Positions 35,662-45,589 of a stretch of 64,000 nt of DNA are shown here, one piece after another. Made by a program: the position numbers and the translations under genes. Numbering within the stretch: the first letter of the stretch is position 1; every line of letters begins with the position of its first letter. The DNA is taken from assembly GCA_900446925.1 (NCBI GenBank), contig UAVY01000004.1, forward strand, positions 871,845-935,844. Reading direction: 5' to 3'. Source of the stretch: Citrobacter koseri (GTDB lineage Bacteria; Pseudomonadota; Gammaproteobacteria; Enterobacterales; Enterobacteriaceae). A model generated the notes under the pieces. That model was not told the origin of the DNA. It worked only from the letters and a program-made list of their open reading frames with translations, and searched no databases.

Positions 35662-37958
35662 TTACAGCGCGCGAATTTCTTTTGAACGCAAGGTGATATT
35701 TACCGGTACGGATTTATAAGAAGGCGTACCGCTCTCTTGATCAATATAATTGAGCGGAACCAGAACATTGGCCTCGGATAATAGGCGCCGACAGAACCTG
35801 CCGCAATGCTGTAGGCCACGACGGTGATATCTTCCAGGCAGAGATCGCTGTCAGGCAGGGCCGTTCGGATATCGACGCGATCGCCATGTTCAAGCCCTAA
35901 CTGCTCCCATATCGCCTTCGTTCATAAAGATAAATGTCACGACGGCCAAATACGCCGCGATAACGATCGTCCATCGCGTAAATGGTGGTGTTTGTACTGA
36001 TCGTGACTTCGCAGGGTAATCAGACGCAGCGTATTTTCACCTTCGCCGGTCACGTTCTCGTTAACGCCGTGGAATACGGAGAACATGGCTTTGCCCGTCG
36101 ATGTCGGCCAGACGCGTTCGGTCGGCGGCAGCGGCATACGGAAACCGCCAGGCCACCCGGATACGATCGTTGTAATTGTCGAAACCGGGAATGGTTTGTT
36201 CAATCAGTTCGCGGATGAGATCGTAATCAGCAACCAGCTCCATCCAGCCGATTTTGCTGTTTGTCAGCGTGGCTTTCGCCATTCCGGCAATAATGGCTGG
36301 TTCCGAACGCAATAACGGCGACGCCGGTTTCAGTTTGCCGGAGGAGGCATGCACCATCGACATAGAATCTTCTACCGTGATGGATTGTCTGCCGGTGCGC
36401 TGAATATCCAGTTCGGTGCGTCCGAGGCAGGGAAAGATGAACGTCTCTTTCCCGACCCAACAGATGCGTTCGGTTCAGTTTGGTGCCGATGTGGACGCTC
36501 AAGTCCAGCCTGTGCATTGCCGGGAACCCCTGTTCGTGATCGGGCATTGCCACGGCAAAATTACCGCCCAGGCAGATCAGCGCCCTGGCGCGCCCGTCGA
36601 TCATGGCCTGCGTCGCCTGTACGGCGTCGTGTCCGTGTTTCGACGGGGAACAAACCCGAAAACGTCGCTCAACCGTTCGAGGAATTCTGGCGCCGGTTTC
36701 TCGGTAATGCCGACGGTGCGGTTCCCCTGAACGTTGGAGTGGCCGCGAAGCGGGCAAATACCTGCGCCGGGTTTGCCAATATTGCCGCGCATTAACAGCA
36801 GGTCGGCAATCAGACGCACGTTCGCCGTCCCTTTGTTATGCTGGGTAATGCCCCATGCCGTAGGTGATGATGGTGGCGTTGGACCTGGCGTAGGCTTCCG
36901 CGACCTTTTTCCAGTTGCTCACGGTTTAAACCTGATTCGCGCTCAATGGATTCCCAGGAGGTTGCGGCAATATCTGCGGCAAAATCGTCAAAGCCCAGCG
37001 TATGGGCGGCGATAAACTCGCGATCCAGAACATCGCCACGCTCGGCTTCCAGCTGCAACACATGTTTGGCAATGCCTTTCAGCGCGGCGGCATCACCGCC
37101 AGCCCCTGACCTGGAAATAGGTTGAGGCAATGTCGGTTGAGCTGTAGGTCGCCATTTCGATGATGCTCTGCGGGTCGGCAAAGCGTTCCAGCGCTCCTTT
37201 CACGCAGCGGGTTAAAGACGATAATCGGCACGTCGCGGCGTGCAAGCTCGTGCAGCGTCCCCATCATGCGGGGATGGTTTGTCCCTGGGTTATGGCCGAT
37301 GGCGATCACCAGTTCCGTCTTTTCAAAATCATCCAGCGATACGGTTCCTTTACCGATGCCAATTGAGCGCGGCAGGCCTACGCTGGTGGCTTCGTGGCAC
37401 ATATTGGAACAGTCGGGAAAATTGTTGCTGCCGTATTCGCGCGCAAAAAGCTGGAACAGATATGCCGCTTCGTTGGAGGCGCGACCGGACGTGTAAAATT
37501 CCACCTGTTCAGGGGAGAGGCCGCGAAGCACTTCGCCGATGCGGGCAAAGGCCTGTTCCCCATTCGACAGGGCGAAATGTGTCGCTTTCTTTGTGATAGG
37601 CCAGCGGATGAGTCAGGCGACCATACCCTTCAAGTTCGAAATCTGTTTTCTTCAGCAGCGCGCTGACGGTATTTTTGGCCAGAAACGCCGGTGTGACGCG
37701 CTTGCTTGTCGCTTCCCACGTTACGGCCTTCGCACCGTTTTCGCAAAACTGCAACGTTGATTTATGTTCTTTATCCGGCCATGCGCATCCCGGGCAGTCA
37801 AAGCCGTCTGGCTGATTTGTGCGCAACAGGGTAACGGGTGCTTCAAGCGCGTCCATTTGTGTACGAACGGCAATGGCCGTTGCTTTTAACGCGCCCCAGC
37901 CGCCAGCAGGACCGTCATAGTGTCTGACTCCGGGAACTGAACGTCTTTTCTTATTCAT
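35662..37958 (-). CDS. YdeP-like molybdopterin oxidoreductase (FdhF family)
   Basis: Molybdopterin-guanine-dinucleotide enzyme of the FdhF/YdeP branch, about 765 residues. The ATG at 37958 opens [20 protein letters not shown]. Family sequence includes [88 protein letters not shown] and, at the end, [20 protein letters not shown]. It carries no classical formate-dehydrogenase selenocysteine motif that I can see. The E. coli relative takes part in acid resistance; its reaction is not settled. Frame breaks are dense from 37000 to 35700 (at least eight). A ModE box lies about 240 bases upstream. Confidence 0.88.
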
Positions 37959-38519
37959 ATGAACTCCTGACTATTCTGGTCACATTGGCATCCTGAAATA
38001 GCTACATAACAGGTAGGGTTATTTCAGTGTATTTAACAATTACGTTTAGCGGCTGCGCGTTATATAAATAAAAGCCAGCCGGACAAATATCCATTTGAAA
38101 AACCATTAACCTTATTTAAAAAATGGGTAATGGTGATGGTTAATAAATACAAACAGTTGTCTCTACCCGGGAGATAACAGCAACATCTTTTATTATTCGT
38201 TATATAAAAATTTATATAACAGATGGTGGAACCCAGTTAATTCGCGGGGTTTGCCCGGATTATGCGGCGTCTGTGCTGTCGATTTAAAGAAATTATAACA
38301 GGATTTTATCATTATCATAATAAATGTTATCTATCACTTATTAAATTTAACCTATTTGAACTTTTTGAATAATTGTTTGAGACTAATTAAACACGCCGGA
38401 AATTATTAGATTCACCTGCTCTGAAATATTCAGAAAATCGCTATTAATCAAAGAAAAAGGCTGGAAATGAAAGCGTTGTACAAAATAAATCAGTCAATGT
38501 CGACTCCGTGGGGGGAATT
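37959..38519. other. AT-rich divergent regulatory region
   Basis: 561 bases between the divergent YdeP-like and oxidase genes. It contains the ModE box and half-site described separately, several A/T tracts and TTGAAC-type hexamers, and a short reading frame just before the oxidase start (from 38467, about 21 codons) that overlaps the oxidase start and may be a leader. No gene is recognisable in it. Confidence 0.5.
38197..38220. promoter_or_regulatory. ModE box between ydeP-like and bd oxidase genes
   Basis: CGTTATATA-AAAATT-TATATAACA: inverted 9-base arms around a 6-base spacer; left arm exact to the ModE consensus CGTTATATA, right arm one base off. It sits in a 561-base AT-rich divergent region (37959-38519), 239 bases before the YdeP-like start and 300 bases before the oxidase start. 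A lone half-site CGTTATATA is at 38058-38066. ModE with molybdate can activate as well as repress, so the direction of control is open. Confidence 0.75.
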
Positions 38520-39932
38520 ATGTTTGGAATAGATGCTTTTCACCTTGCGAGGATACAATTTGCCTTTACCGTATCTTTTCACATTCTTTTTTCCCGCAAT
38601 AACAATTGGCCTGGCAAGTTTTCTCGCCGTCCTTGAAGGGCTATGGCTCAAAACCAAAAATGAAACGTATCGCGACCTTTATCACTTTTGGTCAAAGATC
38701 TTTGCCGTCAATTTTGGGATGGGGGTGGTCTCAGGCCTGGTCATGGCTTACCAGTTCGGGACTAACTGGAGCGGCTTTTCACAATTTGCCGGAAGTATCA
38801 CCGGTCCGTTGCTGACGTATGAAGTTCTGACGGCATTCTTCCTTGAGGGCGGGCTTTCTGGGCGTGATGCTGTTCGGCTGGAAGCGCGTCGGGCCGGGGC
38901 TGCATTTCTTCGCGACCTGCATGGTTGCGCTGGGAACCTTGTTTTCAACGTTCTGGATCCTCTCTTCCAATAGCTGGATGCAAACGCCGCAGGGTTACGC
39001 GATTGAGAACGGCGTTGTCGTGCCGGTGGACTGGATGGCCATCGTCTTTAACCCGTCGTTCCCGTACCGTTTATTGCATATGTCCACGGCGGCGTTTCTG
39101 GCGAGCGCGTTCTTCGTCGGCGCCTCGGCAGCCTGGCATTTGCTGAAAGGAAACGACACGCCCGCGATCAGAAAGATGTTTTCGATGGCGTTGTGGATGG
39201 CGCTGTTTGTCGCACCGGTTCAGGCCGGTGATTGGCGATGCGCACGGTCTCAATACGCTGGAACATCAGCCGGCGAAAATTGCGGCGATTGAAGGGCACT
39301 GGGAAAACCCGCCAGGCGAAGCCACGCCGTTGGTTCTGTTTGGCGTGCCGGATATGGATGCGGAAAAAACGAAGTACAGCCTTGAAATCCCTTTATCTGG
39401 GAAGCCTGATTCTGACGCACAGCCTCGACAAACAAGTGCCCGCGCTGAAGTCGTTCCCGAAAGAGGATCGCCCGAACTCAACCATCATTTTCTGGTCGTT
39501 CAGGATAATGGCGGGGGCTGGGGATGCTGATGATCCTGACCGGGGTGGCGAGCGCGTGGCTGCGCTGGCGTGGCCGGTTGTATCAGTGTCGTCCTTTCCT
39601 GTGGTTCGTATTCTGCATGGGGCCATCAGGATTAATCGCTATTCTGGCAGGCTGGTTTACCACCGAGATTGGCCGCCAGCCGTGGGTGGTCTACGGTTTG
39701 CAGCGCACGCGTGATGCTGTTTCCGCACACGGCGACATGCACATGTCCGTCAGCCTGCTGGCGTTCATCCTCGTCTATTCGTCCGTCTTTGGGGGTGGGC
39801 TACCTCTACCTGGTGCGGCTGATCAAAAAGGGGCCAGTGCGCGAGCATGCGCATGATATCGCTCAGGGGGGTACGCCAGCGCGTCCGTTATCGGCGGTGA
39901 GCGAACCCATGAACACACGCAGGGGAGAATAA
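38520..39932 (+). CDS. bd-type quinol oxidase subunit I, cyanide-insensitive type
   Basis: Inner-membrane quinol:O2 oxidoreductase subunit, about 470 residues. The ATG at 38520 opens MFGIDAFHLARIQFAFTVSF, with the heme-ligand histidine of SFHILFPA. Family motifs are GPLLTYEVLTAFFLE, GWFTTEIGRQPWVVYGLQRT and HGDMHMSVSLLAF. Length is well short of E. coli CydA (522), which means the Q-loop is short, as in CioA. Single-base breaks lie near 38855, 39225, 39390 and 39520. The C-terminus ends PMNTRRGE, two bases before subunit II. The same transcript holds subunit II and the DUF2474 peptide. Confidence 0.88.
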
Positions 39933-39933
39933 A

Positions 39934-40944
39934 ATGGGCATCGACCTGTCAATAATCTGGTTCGTCATCATTGTTTTCGCAACGTTGATGTACATCGTGA
40001 TGGACGGCTTTGATCTGGGGATCGGCATTCTTTTTCCGTTCAATAAGAACGAGAAAGAGCGCGACATGATGATGAATACCGTGGCTCCCGTCTGGGATGG
40101 CAATGAAACCTGGATGGTGCTGGGCGGCGCGGCGTTATATGGCGCGTTTCCGTTAGCTTATGCGGTGATTGTCGATGCGCTCAGCGTGCCGCTAACCGCC
40201 ATGCTGCTGGGGCTGATTTTCCGGGGCGTGGCGTTTGAATTTCGCTTTAAAGCGACGCCGGAACACCGCCCGCTTTGGGATAAAGCCTTTATCGGCGGTT
40301 CTGTGCTGGCAACCTTCAGCCAGGGCGTCGCCGTGGGAACGCTGGTTAACGGCTTGCAGGCAACCGGACGGGCGTTCAGCGGCTCGACGATGGACTGGCT
40401 GGCGCCTTTCCCGCTGTTCTGCGGCGTGGGGCTGGTGGTGGCCTATGCGTTACTGGGCTGCACCTGGCTTATCATGAAAACGGAAGGCCCGCTGCACCGA
40501 AGCATGTCGGAGAAGGCGATTATCCTGACGCTGCTGCTGCTGGCGATCATCGTCATTATCAGCCTGTGGACGCCGTTGACGCATCCGGCGATTGCTCAAC
40601 GCTGGTTCAGCCTGCCAGAGATCATCTGGTTTGCGCCTGTCCCGCTGTTAGTGCTGGTTTGCTGCTGGGGAATTGTGCGTTCCGCCTATAACCGCAAAGC
40701 GAGCTATGGGCCGTTTATGCTGACCCTTGGACTGATTTTCCTGGGATTCAGCGGGCTGGGCATCAGCATCTGGCCCAATATCATTCCGCCGTCGATCTCT
40801 ATCTGGCAGGCCGCGTCACCGCCGCAAAGCCAGGGCTTTATGCTGGTGGGCGGGCTACTGATTATCCCGGTGATTCTGATGTACACCTGCTGGAGTTACT
40901 ACGTCTTTCGCGGAAAAATTAATCCTGATGAGGGGTATCATTAA
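39934..40944 (+). CDS. bd-type quinol oxidase subunit II, cyanide-insensitive type
   Basis: Intact 336-residue integral membrane protein. The first segment reads MGIDLSIIWFVIIVFATLMY followed by IVMDGFDLGIGILFPF, the conserved start of CydB/CioB, then GNETWMVLGGAALYGAFPLA. The C-terminus LMYTCWSYYVFRGKINPDEG is typical of the CIO branch. It binds no heme itself and forms the heterodimer with subunit I. Start at 39934, two bases after the previous stop; the stop overlaps the next start (TAATG). Confidence 0.92.
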   Translation: MGIDLSIIWFVIIVFATLMYIVMDGFDLGIGILFPFNKNEKERDMMMNTVAPVWDGNETWMVLGGAALYGAFPLAYAVIVDALSVPLTAMLLGLIFRGVAFEFRFKATPEHRPLWDKAFIGGSVLATFSQGVAVGTLVNGLQATGRAFSGSTMDWLAPFPLFCGVGLVVAYALLGCTWLIMKTEGPLHRSMSEKAIILTLLLLAIIVIISLWTPLTHPAIAQRWFSLPEIIWFAPVPLLVLVCCWGIVRSAYNRKASYGPFMLTLGLIFLGFSGLGISIWPNIIPPSISIWQAASPPQSQGFMLVGGLLIIPVILMYTCWSYYVFRGKINPDEGYH

Positions 40945-41117
40945 TGGCTTCACTATCAGACACAGAGCACGCTAAACCTGCGGATACCGCCCCACGCGCC
41001 TGGTGGAAAAGGGTGGGCTGGATGGTCATCATCTGGGCGGCAAGCGTTATGGCGCTGGCCGTCGTCGCATCCGGGTTTAAGCTGCTGATGCTGGCGGCGG
41101 GGATGAAAACCCACTAA
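40944..41117 (+). CDS. DUF2474 small membrane subunit of bd oxidase
   Basis: 57-residue peptide with one membrane helix (VGWMVIIWAASVMALAVVAS), preceded by a basic WWKR stretch. Its ATG overlaps the oxidase subunit II stop by one base, so translation is coupled. DUF2474 peptides accompany cyanide-insensitive-type bd oxidases and are the likely counterpart of CydX. Position and membrane layout support this; its role is inferred. Confidence 0.85.
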   Translation: MASLSDTEHAKPADTAPRAWWKRVGWMVIIWAASVMALAVVASGFKLLMLAAGMKTH

Positions 41118-41140
41118 CAACACGTCTTACTTCCTGTCTC

Positions 41141-41165
41141 AGGCCACATCAGCGTGATGTGGCCT
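41141..41165 (+). terminator. Hairpin between the oxidase operon and moaA paralogue
   Basis: A perfect 10-bp stem (AGGCCACATC / GATGTGGCCT) with a 5-base loop. The following T content is weak, so termination may be partial and some read-through into the moaA paralogue is possible. Confidence 0.6.
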
Positions 41166-41193
41166 GCCTGTTCGTTGTCTCCCGAGGTTATCT

Positions 41194-42180
41194 ATGCAAC
41201 CGCTTATGGACTCATGGCAGCGTAAATTCACCTATTTACGTCTGTCCGTTACCGATGTGTGCAATTTTCGTTGTACCTACTGTCTGCCGGACGGGTACAA
41301 ACCCGGCGGCGTGAGCAACAAGTCATTCTTGTCGGTGGATGAAGTTCGCCGCGTCATCCGCGCGTTCTCCGCGCTGGGTACGGAAAAAGTCCGTCTTACC
41401 GGCGGGGAACCCTCCTTGCGCCGCGACTTTATCGATATTATCGCGGCGGTGCGTGAAAATGCGGCGATTCGCCAGATTGCGATAACGACCAATGGCTATC
41501 GCCTGGCGCGTGACGTCGCGCGCTGGCGTGAGGCCGGATTAACCGCCATCAACGTCAGCGTGGACAGTCTGGACGCTCGCCAGTTTTATGCCATCACCGG
41601 GCAGGATAAATTTCAGGACGTGATGAACGGTATTGATGCGGCGTTTGCCGCCGGTTTTGAAAAGGTCAAAGTGAATACGGTTCTGATGCGCGATGTGAAT
41701 CATCATCAACTGGACACGTTTCTGGCCTGGATTAAGCCTCGCCGCATTCAGTTGCGCTTTATCGAACTGATGGAAACGGGTGAGGGCAGCGAGCTGTTTC
41801 AACGCCATCATATTTCGGGCGTGGTGCTGCGTGATGAACTGCTGCGACGCGGCTGGGTGCGCCAGATTCGCCAGCGCAGCGATGGCCCGGCACAGGTCTT
41901 TTGCCACCCGGACTTTGCAGGCGAAATTGGCCTGATCATGCCCTATGAAAAAACGTTCTGCGCCAGTTGCAACCGGCTGCGCGTCTCTTCCATCGGCAAA
42001 CTGCATTTATGTCTTTTTGGTGATGGCGGGGTCGATTTACGAGACGTGCTGCAAGACGATACGCAGCAGGATGCCCTTAAGATGCGTATTGCCGATGCGC
42101 TGACGCATAAAAAACAGACGCATTTTTTACATCAGGGGAACACCGGCATTACGCAAAACCTGTCGTACATTGGTGGATAG
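41194..42180 (+). CDS. moaA: MoaA paralogue, GTP 3',8-cyclase
   Basis: Radical-SAM enzyme for the first step of molybdopterin synthesis, converting GTP to the 3',8-cyclo derivative. Intact, about 328 residues. Both clusters are present: CNFRCTYC (CxxxCxxC, about residues 23-30) and CASCNRLR with its downstream cysteine in LHLCLFG. It has the C-terminal GG tail (LSYIGG) needed for activity and is close to E. coli MoaA. There are no moaBCDE genes beside it, so it is probably a second copy. It lies behind the bd oxidase operon and 5 kb from a molybdoenzyme gene. An intact gene among many broken ones. Confidence 0.88.
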   Translation: MQPLMDSWQRKFTYLRLSVTDVCNFRCTYCLPDGYKPGGVSNKSFLSVDEVRRVIRAFSALGTEKVRLTGGEPSLRRDFIDIIAAVRENAAIRQIAITTNGYRLARDVARWREAGLTAINVSVDSLDARQFYAITGQDKFQDVMNGIDAAFAAGFEKVKVNTVLMRDVNHHQLDTFLAWIKPRRIQLRFIELMETGEGSELFQRHHISGVVLRDELLRRGWVRQIRQRSDGPAQVFCHPDFAGEIGLIMPYEKTFCASCNRLRVSSIGKLHLCLFGDGGVDLRDVLQDDTQQDALKMRIADALTHKKQTHFLHQGNTGITQNLSYIGG

Positions 42181-42192
42181 CGGGCAATGGAC

Positions 42193-43110
42193 TCAGGTCA
42201 GATTGAAGTAGCGATCGGGCTGATGCGGTTCCGGCAGGGGCTGTTGCCCGGTCATCTCTTTCAGATTGCGTTCAATGGTGTTGCAAATCGCGTTGAGCGG
42301 TAAATCGTTAGCCGATGTGCCAAAGGGATCTTCAAGTTCTTCCGCCAGGGAATCCCAGGATAAAAAGGTATAGGAAATAAAAACGGACACGAATGGCGTC
42401 ATGTAATGCAGGTCGCCAACCAGCGCAAAAGGAAGAAGGGTACAAAAAAGATAAACGGTTCGCTGGAGTATTAATGTATAAGCAAACGGCACCGGGGTAT
42501 TTGCAATTCGTTCACAGCCGCCAATAACGTGGGCGATTTCATCTATTTTATTATCGATGAGGCCGAATGTAATATCGCTCAGCTTGCCTTGTTCACGCAA
42601 TGCTGCCATTTCATCGCCGATCAATAATAATATCCGGTTGGTTTTCATCGGGCTGAACATGACCTGGGTAAGAATATGCCGGGGCAGAATTCGGTACATA
42701 TCATATCCGGCGTCGGTTTTACGTAATTCATGTTTCAGACTCCAGCAAAGGGCAATCAGATAACCTGAAATTCTTTTATGTAGCTCAACGTCATTCGGCA
42801 ACAAATTTTTTAACTGACGGATGATGGAACGCTCGGCAATCAGTAAGGTTCCCCACAGTCCCCGTGCCTCAACGAAACGGCTGTAGCTGGCGCTGTTGCG
42901 AAAGCCAAGAAAGATAGCGATTGCGATCCCCAGCAGGCTAAAAGGGGCAACGGTTAAGTGGATGCCCAGTTGCTCATACCATTGATAAATGATAATTGCG
43001 ATAGCTGACATGACAAGGTTTAAAAATAACCGAAATGTTATTTTTGACAATACCGAGCCATGCCAATCAAATAATCGAAAAAACCAATGTTGCTCTGGTC
43101 TGATAATCAT
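42193..43110 (-). CDS. Bestrophin family membrane protein (YneE-like)
   Basis: Intact 305-residue protein related to E. coli YneE and to bacterial bestrophin channels. Membrane segments include ITFRLFLNLVMSAIAIIIYQ and TVYLFCTLLPFALVGDLHY, with LLGIAIAIFLGFRNSASYSR as the conserved region and DSLAEELEDPFG as the bestrophin signature near the end. It should be an anion or cation channel of the inner membrane. It converges on the moaA paralogue with 12 bases between stops. Confidence 0.88.
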   Translation of the reverse strand: MIIRPEQHWFFRLFDWHGSVLSKITFRLFLNLVMSAIAIIIYQWYEQLGIHLTVAPFSLLGIAIAIFLGFRNSASYSRFVEARGLWGTLLIAERSIIRQLKNLLPNDVELHKRISGYLIALCWSLKHELRKTDAGYDMYRILPRHILTQVMFSPMKTNRILLLIGDEMAALREQGKLSDITFGLIDNKIDEIAHVIGGCERIANTPVPFAYTLILQRTVYLFCTLLPFALVGDLHYMTPFVSVFISYTFLSWDSLAEELEDPFGTSANDLPLNAICNTIERNLKEMTGQQPLPEPHQPDRYFNLT

Positions 43111-43361
43111 GACTGACGATTTCTCTGAAGATGTAATGAGAAGGATTCAACGAAGGGTGAATGCAATAGAAACTATTTTAATCGTTATCTTGCCGTCTGA
43201 CAATCAATGACGAATAAAAATAAGGCGGAATAAAAGTAATGGTATTGGTTTTATCATTCGCTGGTGAATTTAATCATTACGTTATGTCTGTTGGCTCAGA
43301 TTTGAACTGTCACCGTTATGGCGCAACCAATGTACATGCAACGTGAAGTATGACGGGTATA

Positions 43362-43392
43362 TTGACCTTGAAGTTAACTTTAAGGTTATGCT
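43362..43392 (+). promoter_or_regulatory. MerR-type promoter before the saccharopine-dehydrogenase-like gene
   Basis: TTGACC, a 19-base spacer and TATGCT: the long spacer is the hallmark of MerR-family promoters. The spacer holds a near-perfect dyad, ACCTTGAAGTT / AACTTTAAGGT (10 of 11 pairs). The -10 element ends 43 bases before the gene start. The remainder of 43111-43435 holds no gene. Confidence 0.75.
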
Positions 43393-43435
43393 GTGACGTA
43401 AGCCTGGCAATTTATTTATTAAAGGGGTCAATGCA

Positions 43436-44515
43436 ATGAATGAGCAACATTCCCATCCAGAATTTCCGCGCTGGATGATCTATGGCGCGAACGGTTATAC
43501 CGGAGAAATGATTGCCCGTGAGGCCGTACGGCGAGGATTCAGGCCAGTTCTGGCGGGGCGCAGGCAAGAAACGGTAGACTCTCTGGCTCGCAATCTCGGG
43601 CTTGAGGCTCACGCCTTCGCCCTTGATAACCCGGCTGAACTGCTCAGACAGCTTGAAGGGTGTGCTCTGGTATTAAATTGTGCGGGGCCGTTCTCCGCTA
43701 CTGCGGCGCCTTTGATGGAGGCCTGCCTGCAAACCCGAACCCATTATCTTGATATTACAGGGGAGATAGGCGTGTTCGAAGCGGCACAACTGCTGAATAC
43801 CCGTGCCCGGGATGCCGGTGTTGTATTGTGCCCCGGCGTCGGGTTTGACGTTATTCCTACGGACTGCGTGGCGGCCGCCCTGAAGGAGGCCCTGCCGGAT
43901 GCGATCCGCCTTAACCTGGGATTCGATTCACGCTCTGTTTTTTCTCCGGTACGGCGAAAACAGCGATCGAGGGGTTGGCGCAGGGCGGAAAAATTCGGCG
44001 AGGAGGGAAGATCATTACCGTGCCGCTTGCTTATGAAGTTCGCCGTATTGACTTCGGCGATGGCGAGAAGGACGCGATGACAATCCCCTGGGGGGACGTG
44101 TCCACGGCGTATTACACGACAGGTATTCCAGACATTCAGGTCTTTGTGCCGGGGTCGACGCGCATGATTTCCCAGGCCCGGAGAGCAAACTACATCAGGC
44201 CATTGCTGCGACTGGCGTGGGTTCAGAAGCTCCTCAAGGCTTATATATCCCGAACGGTGAAAGGCCCCGGAGAAATGAAACGTGAACAGACGCCCTCTTT
44301 TGTGTGGGGGAGAGGCCATCAACGCCCGTGGCGACAAAAAAACTGCCCGTATCCGTACACCGAATGGTTATACCCTGACCATTATGGGGGCGTTAGCGGT
44401 GGTTGAGCACCTGATGATGAACCGGATTGCAGGAGGGGCCTACACGCCGGCAACGTTAATGGGCGCAAATCTGATAACCCGGTTACCAGGGGCTGGCCCG
44501 CTGAGGATTGTATAA
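43436..44515 (+). CDS. Saccharopine dehydrogenase-like NAD(P)-binding protein
   Basis: About 360 residues with an N-terminal Rossmann fold (MIYGANGYTGEMIAREAVRR, followed by LAGRRQETVD). The broader family includes trans-acting enoyl reductase-like proteins, so the substrate is not known. Start at 43436 follows AAGGGG. A base is lost near 43955 and another near 44315; the frames join to end GPLRIV at 44515. It is driven by the MerR-type promoter upstream, which is similar to the one before the epimerase gene at 46543. Confidence 0.75.
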
Positions 44516-44555
44516 TTGCTCAGGGCGGGACAGGGGATGCTCCCGCCCTTTGCGC

Positions 44556-45533
44556 TTATTCAAGGGTAAGGATAACTTTACCGATATGAGTTCCGGCATC
44601 CAGTAACGTATGTGCCTGACGGACATCCTCAAATTTAACTATCTGGTGAATGACGGGTTTACACTTTCCGGCTTCGATTAAAGGCCATACTTTTTGTATG
44701 AGCTGTTGGGCGATTTCTTCCTTTTCAGCGGCGTCCCGGCTCCTCATCGTTGAACCGGTTACCACCGCTCTTTTAAGGATCAGTTCCTGGATATCGAATT
44801 CCTTAACCATCCTGCCCCCCATAAATCCAATCAGTACGAGCCGACCGTCCTTTTAAGAAGGCGAAGGTTCTTGTTAAAATAAGCGGCGCCGACAATATCA
44901 AGAATAACATCAACGCCTTTTCCGTCGGTTCTACTGAGGATTTCTTCTTCAAAATCATGGGTTCTGTAGTTAATGATTTCCCCATATTGTTGCAGGAACG
45001 GAATTTTATCGTCACTTCCGACGGTGCTGAACGCTTTAATATTCATGGCATTACACAACGCCAGCGCGGTCGTCCCCTATGCCGCTTGCGCCACCGTGGA
45101 TCAAAACAACATCCTCTTTTTTCACTTTTCCTAACGAAAAAAGATTGGCCCATACCGTAAAGAATGTTTCCGGGAGCGCTGCTGCTTCTGTAAAACTTAA
45201 ATTTTGTGGGACAGGCAATACCTGACCTGCCGGAACGGCGCAAAATTCTGCATATCCCCCGCCATTGGTGAGCGCACAGACGCGATCGCCAACTGAAAAG
45301 TGAGCAACGTTTTTCCCGATTGAGTGTACGATACCCGCGACTTCCAGCCCGGGAACCGGCGTAACACCCTCTGGCATGGGATATTTTCCCTCTCTCTGCA
45401 TAATATCCGGGCGATTTACGCCGGCCGCTTTAACTGAGATCAGGACATCGTTCTCGCCACATTCCGGCATTTTTCCCTGGCTTACCTTCAGAACTTCAGG
45501 GCCGCCAGCTTCTGTTATCTCAATGAGTTTCAT
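44556..45533 (-). CDS. NAD(P)H:quinone oxidoreductase, zinc-free MDR family
   Basis: Medium-chain reductase of the PIG3/quinone-oxidoreductase type, about 330 residues. The ATG at 45533 opens MKLIEITEAGGPEVLKVSQG. The catalytic-fold region reads KAAGVNRPDIMQREGKYPMP and GLEVAGIVHSIG, and the cofactor loop HGGASGIG. No structural-zinc cysteines are seen. Frame breaks near 45075 and 44855 split it; the last frame ends HIGKVILTLE. It starts 56 bases after the epimerase stop and is probably on the same transcript, which begins at a MerR-type promoter. Confidence 0.82.
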
Positions 45534-45589
45534 CTGATTCTACCTGTTTAATGTCAGGGGTTGATTAGCGATACTACCTGCGTGGTTGT

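Noticed and set aside
38467..38529. Separate small gene before the bd oxidase
   Set aside because: About 21 codons, overlapping the oxidase start, with no conserved features; at best a leader peptide.
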